Positions 5,497 to 7,906 of a DNA stretch of 7,906 nucleotides are shown here, piece after piece. Under the pieces are notes generated by a model, which worked only from the letters and a program-made list of their open reading frames with translations, was not told the origin of the DNA and did no database searches. Each line of letters begins with the position of its first letter. The first letter of the stretch is position 1. A program made the translations under genes and the position numbers. Location of the stretch: contig JAEZLB010000255.1 of the NCBI GenBank assembly GCA_023435945.1, positions 1 through 7,906 on the forward strand, written 5' to 3'. The stretch comes from Pseudomonadota bacterium (GTDB taxonomy: Bacteria > Pseudomonadota > Gammaproteobacteria > Burkholderiales > Burkholderiaceae_D).

Positions 5497-6555
5497 TCAC
5501 GCTACAGCGAGCAGTGCGCCATGGCAGGAGAAGCCTGCTCCGAAGGAAGACATCCACCACCAGCCTCCTTCAGCTTTGTCATCCAGCGCTGCCCGCAGTA
5601 CGAAGTAAACGGTGGCGCTGCTGAGATTGCCGTACTCACGCAAGATGGCGGCGCTGTAGCGCAGGGAAGTTGCGTCGATATCAAGCTCCTTTTGTAATGC
5701 CAGCAGGACATCGCGGCCACCTGCATGCATGATCCAGGTACCAATCTCCTGCTGGCGCAGGCCCTGTGCCGCAAGCGAACGGCGCATCAGGGCCGCGGCC
5801 TGTTCGCCGGCCAGCCGCGGTACCTGCCGGGTCAGCACATTACGCAGCAATCCGCCGCGCTGTTCGAAGCGCAATGCTTCACGCGCCTGGGGCTGCGTGA
5901 CTGAGGCGCTGTATTGCCAGTGAATGGAGCGCTGATGGGCAGCTTCGTCGCGCGACAGGATGGCCGCTCCCGCGCCATCGCCGAACAGGCAGGCGCTGAT
6001 CAGCACACCCGGATTTTCATCGAGATACATGGCAGCGCTACACACTTCGACGCATACCGAGATGACGTGCCGGCATTCTCCCGAGGCGATCAGTGCATAC
6101 CCGGCCTGCAGATTCGGCAGGGCCGCTGCACATCCTTGTCCTACCAGGTCGAAGGCCTTCACATCAGAGCGCAGCCCCAGTTGTTCGATGACGTAGTTGC
6201 TAAGGCCGGGGCACAGGTAGCCGGTACACGTACTGACGACGATGCCATCCACGTCATCACCATCCAACTGTGCATCGTCCAGCGCATGACGCGCCGCCTG
6301 GGAGGCAAGTAATGGGGCATGCAGGCCAAAGCGACTGTGCAAGGTATCGGGATCAATCGCAAATACTTCGTCCAGAGAATCAAGTGCGAGATGTCGTGCC
6401 TCAATGCCATTATCTTGCTGCAAAACAGCTTGCACGGTGGCGAGAGCACGTGGGCTTAGCTGAGAAAACCAGGACGAAGCCTGGAATGCTTGCCAGCATT
6501 CAGCCTTAGTGTAACGATGCGCTGGCGTGGCAGTACCGATTCCCGTGATACGCAT
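5497..6555 (-). CDS. Type III polyketide synthase (chalcone/stilbene synthase superfamily)
   Basis: A 352-residue homodimer-type condensing enzyme that extends an acyl starter with malonyl-CoA and cyclises the product. The catalytic triad is intact: Cys142 in DLVGQGCAAALPNLQAG, His277 in WIMHAGGRD and Asn310 in REYGNLSSATV. CLFGDGAGAAIL (189-200) matches the CHS FGDGAA segment. The complete Asn/His/Cys set plus the N-terminal GIGTATP and GNxSS patterns favour type III PKS over FabH. The C-terminal glycine loop reads SFGAGF (337-342) in place of plant GFGPG, and small residues near 172-175 replace the CHS pocket threonines, so starter specificity probably differs from chalcone synthase. First gene of the operon. 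No in-frame start lies closely upstream, but the ribosome-binding site is poor (pyrimidine-rich). Product class (resorcinol, pyrone, phloroglucinol) is not determinable here. Confidence 0.9.
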   Translation of the reverse strand: MRITGIGTATPAHRYTKAECWQAFQASSWFSQLSPRALATVQAVLQQDNGIEARHLALDSLDEVFAIDPDTLHSRFGLHAPLLASQAARHALDDAQLDGDDVDGIVVSTCTGYLCPGLSNYVIEQLGLRSDVKAFDLVGQGCAAALPNLQAGYALIASGECRHVISVCVEVCSAAMYLDENPGVLISACLFGDGAGAAILSRDEAAHQRSIHWQYSASVTQPQAREALRFEQRGGLLRNVLTRQVPRLAGEQAAALMRRSLAAQGLRQQEIGTWIMHAGGRDVLLALQKELDIDATSLRYSAAILREYGNLSSATVYFVLRAALDDKAEGGWWWMSSFGAGFSCHGALLAVA

Positions 6556-6695
6556 AGGTGAAAAGGAGAGTGGACTTGCGCGGCCTGTCGATGCATTCAG
6601 CCTTTCAAGCTAGGTCAGAGTGGGAGTAAGAACTTATTGCAGAGTTCCCAACACTTTATGGTCGGGATATTGATGCAAATGTAGGAAGCAAGAAA
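6556..6695 (-). promoter_or_regulatory. Leader and promoter region of the type III PKS operon
   Basis: The stretch between the metH terminator and the PKS start must hold the operon promoter. I find no convincing sigma-70 or sigma-54 element. An inverted repeat, GAACT (6630-6634) and AGTTC (6643-6647) with an 8-base spacer, lies about 75-90 bases before the start codon and could be an operator. No regulator gene is adjacent. Confidence 0.4.
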
Positions 6696-6716
6696 AAGGG
6701 CGCCCTGGGCGCCCTT
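6692..6716 (-). terminator. Rho-independent terminator of metH
   Basis: A perfect 9-bp stem pairs 6696-6704 (AAGGGCGCC) with 6708-6716 (GGCGCCCTT) around a 3-base loop. Read on the minus strand it is followed by a U-run (TTTTTCTT, overlapping the stem base). It begins 45 bases after the metH stop, in the right orientation to end the metH transcript before the PKS operon. The A/U base pairs at its foot would also give some activity in the other orientation. Confidence 0.88.
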
Positions 6717-6761
6717 GAAGAAGAATGGAAGTAAACCGCTCAATAGGAAACAGGGAGTTGC

Positions 6762-7906
6762 TCAGGAAAGATTGGGGGCCAGCCAGCGCAGTGCATCTTC
6801 TTTCGAGATGCCACGGCGTGCCACCATGTCATTGACCTGATCTTCTCCGATTTTTCCGACCGTAAAGTACTTGGATGCGGGATGCGCAAAGTAGAAACCG
6901 GATACCGAGGCACCCGGATACATGGCAAATGATTCGGTGACGTGCATGCCGATTTCCTCGCATTGCAGCAGGCGGAACATATCGAATTTGACCGTGTGTT
7001 CCGGGCAAGCCGGATAACCGGGCGCCGGGCGTATGCCAGCGTAGGCTTCCTTGATCAGTTCTTCATTGCTCAGGTTTTCCTCTGTGGCATAACCCCACAA
7101 GTCCTTGCGCACGCGCTCATGCAGATGTTCGGCAAAGGCTTCAGCCAGGCGGTCCGCCAGCGATTTCAGCATGATCGATGAATAATCATCGTGCGCATCT
7201 TCAAAACGCTGCTCGTACTTCTCGATGCCGATGCCAGTGGTGACTGCAAACAGGCCGATATAGTCGGCGACACCCGAAGACTTGGGCGCGATGAAATCTG
7301 CGAGACACTGGTTGGGGCGTGGAACACCATCGATGACCGGCTTCTCCGTCTGCTGGCGCAGGCCGTAATAAGTGAAGGCGACTTGCGTGCGCGTGTCGTC
7401 GGTATAGATTTCGATATCGTCGTCATTCACGCTGTTGGCGGGCAACAGCGCAATCACGCCATTGGCGGTCAGCCAGCGGCCTTCTATGATTTTCTTCAGC
7501 AGGGCCTGACCTTCTTCATAGACGCGAGAAGCCGATTCGCCGACCACTTCATCTTTCAGAATTGCCGGGAACGGGCCTGCCAGGTCCCAGGTCTGGAAGA
7601 ATGGGCCCCAGTCGATATAACGTGCCAGCGTCGCCAGGTCATAGTTGCGGAACACGCGGCGGCCGATGAACTTGGGTTTGACTGGTGCACCCGCACCGGT
7701 GAAGTCCACTTTCATTTTGTTCTTGCGCGCTTCGGCAAGCGGCAGCAGCGGCGTAGTCTTTTTGTTTGCATGCAGTTCACGCAGGCGAGCGTATTCTTCG
7801 GCGATATCCTGCACATACTGATCGCGCGTTTCGGGGGTGAGCAGCGATTGGGCCACCGATACCGAGCGCGAGGCGTCCGGTACGTAAATCACGGGGCCGT
7901 CATAAT
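6762..7906 (-). CDS. metH: Cobalamin-dependent methionine synthase, C-terminal part (partial)
   Basis: The frame is open to the window edge and ends at TGA 6762-6764, giving about 380 residues that align throughout with the C-terminal reactivation domain of E. coli MetH (1227 residues). The visible start continues DGPVIYVPDASRSV, the linker entering the domain. Diagnostic segments are YIDWGPFFQTW (about 7598-7630), DDIEIYTDDTR, LADRLAEAFAEHLHERVRK, the AdoMet-binding RPAPGYPACPEH (6996-7031), TESFAMYPGASVSGFYF and the C-terminal LAPNLS. This domain binds S-adenosylmethionine and flavodoxin to re-methylate oxidised cob(II)alamin; the full enzyme transfers methyl from methyltetrahydrofolate to homocysteine. 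The homocysteine, folate and cobalamin domains lie outside the window. The GTG at 7892 is an internal valine codon, not a start. In many Burkholderiales metH is split into two genes, which cannot be tested here. Confidence 0.96.
   Translation of the reverse strand, partial: YDGPVIYVPDASRSVSVAQSLLTPETRDQYVQDIAEEYARLRELHANKKTTPLLPLAEARKNKMKVDFTGAGAPVKPKFIGRRVFRNYDLATLARYIDWGPFFQTWDLAGPFPAILKDEVVGESASRVYEEGQALLKKIIEGRWLTANGVIALLPANSVNDDDIEIYTDDTRTQVAFTYYGLRQQTEKPVIDGVPRPNQCLADFIAPKSSGVADYIGLFAVTTGIGIEKYEQRFEDAHDDYSSIMLKSLADRLAEAFAEHLHERVRKDLWGYATEENLSNEELIKEAYAGIRPAPGYPACPEHTVKFDMFRLLQCEEIGMHVTESFAMYPGASVSGFYFAHPASKYFTVGKIGEDQVNDMVARRGISKEDALRWLAPNLS

Larger units (their letters stand above)
2027..6555 (-). 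other. Five-gene type III PKS / ACP / KS biosynthetic operon
   Basis: Five minus-strand genes run without internal terminators: type III PKS, methyltransferase, FAD oxidoreductase, ACP and FabF-like KS. Junctions are a 10-base gap, ATGA overlap, 42-base gap and GTGA overlap, so a single transcript is very likely. The first three genes are a set I recognise as recurring in bacteria (compare srsABC for methylated, hydroxylated phenolic lipids in Streptomyces griseus). Addition of a private ACP and KS suggests an ACP-delivered starter, as Azotobacter ArsA/ArsD supply ArsB/ArsC. The product is probably a modified alkylresorcinol, pyrone or other small aromatic, but this is inference. Reductive fatty-acid enzymes, malonyl transferase and phosphopantetheinyl transferase would have to come from elsewhere in the genome. 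Confidence 0.8.

Noticed and set aside
5497..6555. FabH (KAS III) assignment for the first operon gene
   Set aside because: The sequence around Cys142, the HxGG segment and the YGNLSSATV segment with the FGDGA loop fit type III PKS better, and the methyltransferase and flavoprotein neighbours support that.
7890..7892. GTG as a start codon of a separate MetH activation-domain protein
   Set aside because: The frame continues open to the window edge with MetH linker residues (YDGP) that match the family, so this is an internal valine.

Overview
The window looks like a chromosomal segment of a betaproteobacterium, most likely Burkholderiales (an Oxalobacteraceae-type genome such as Herminiimonas is my best guess). 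The pointers are a DUF3567 protein, a family I know from Betaproteobacteria, a short CobW-like 'GTPase' of the kind found in Burkholderiales, and the moderate GC content with proteobacterial metH and yafJ. The assignment rests on remembered family distribution, not on a search.

Layout. Bases 1-135 (+) are the Fis-type helix-turn-helix tail of a sigma-54-dependent response regulator of the NtrC/NtrX family. It overlaps by 4 bp (ATGA) a 117-residue orphan CobW-like protein that keeps the GCLCC motif but lacks a proper P-loop. A DUF3567 gene (577-834, +) follows, with a likely terminator just after it. A gap of about 400 bp without a convincing gene leads to yafJ (1253-2020, +), a class II glutamine amidotransferase.

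The centre (2027-6555, all on the minus strand) is a tight five-gene biosynthetic operon, in transcription order: type III polyketide synthase, SAM-dependent methyltransferase, FAD-dependent oxidoreductase, acyl carrier protein, and FabF-like beta-ketoacyl-ACP synthase. Three junctions are overlapping or nearly so (10-nt gap, ATGA, GTGA), and catalytic residues are intact in the PKS, ACP and KS. The right edge (6762-7906, minus) is the C-terminal activation domain of cobalamin-dependent methionine synthase MetH, which runs off the window. A strong 9-bp hairpin with a U-tract terminates metH before the operon begins.

How the genes may work together (inference). The ACP and KS, helped by primary fatty acid synthesis enzymes, would make or divert an acyl-ACP. 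The type III PKS would extend the acyl starter with malonyl units and cyclise it to a resorcinol, pyrone or similar ring. The methyltransferase and flavoprotein would then methylate and oxidise or reduce that ring. This parallels the type III PKS / methyltransferase / flavoprotein set of Streptomyces griseus srsABC and the fatty-acid-synthase-fed type III PKSs of Azotobacter arsABCD, but with a stand-alone ACP and KS. This operon is the most interesting content of the window. No cluster-specific ketoreductase, dehydratase, malonyl transferase, phosphopantetheinyl transferase, transporter or regulator is present here.
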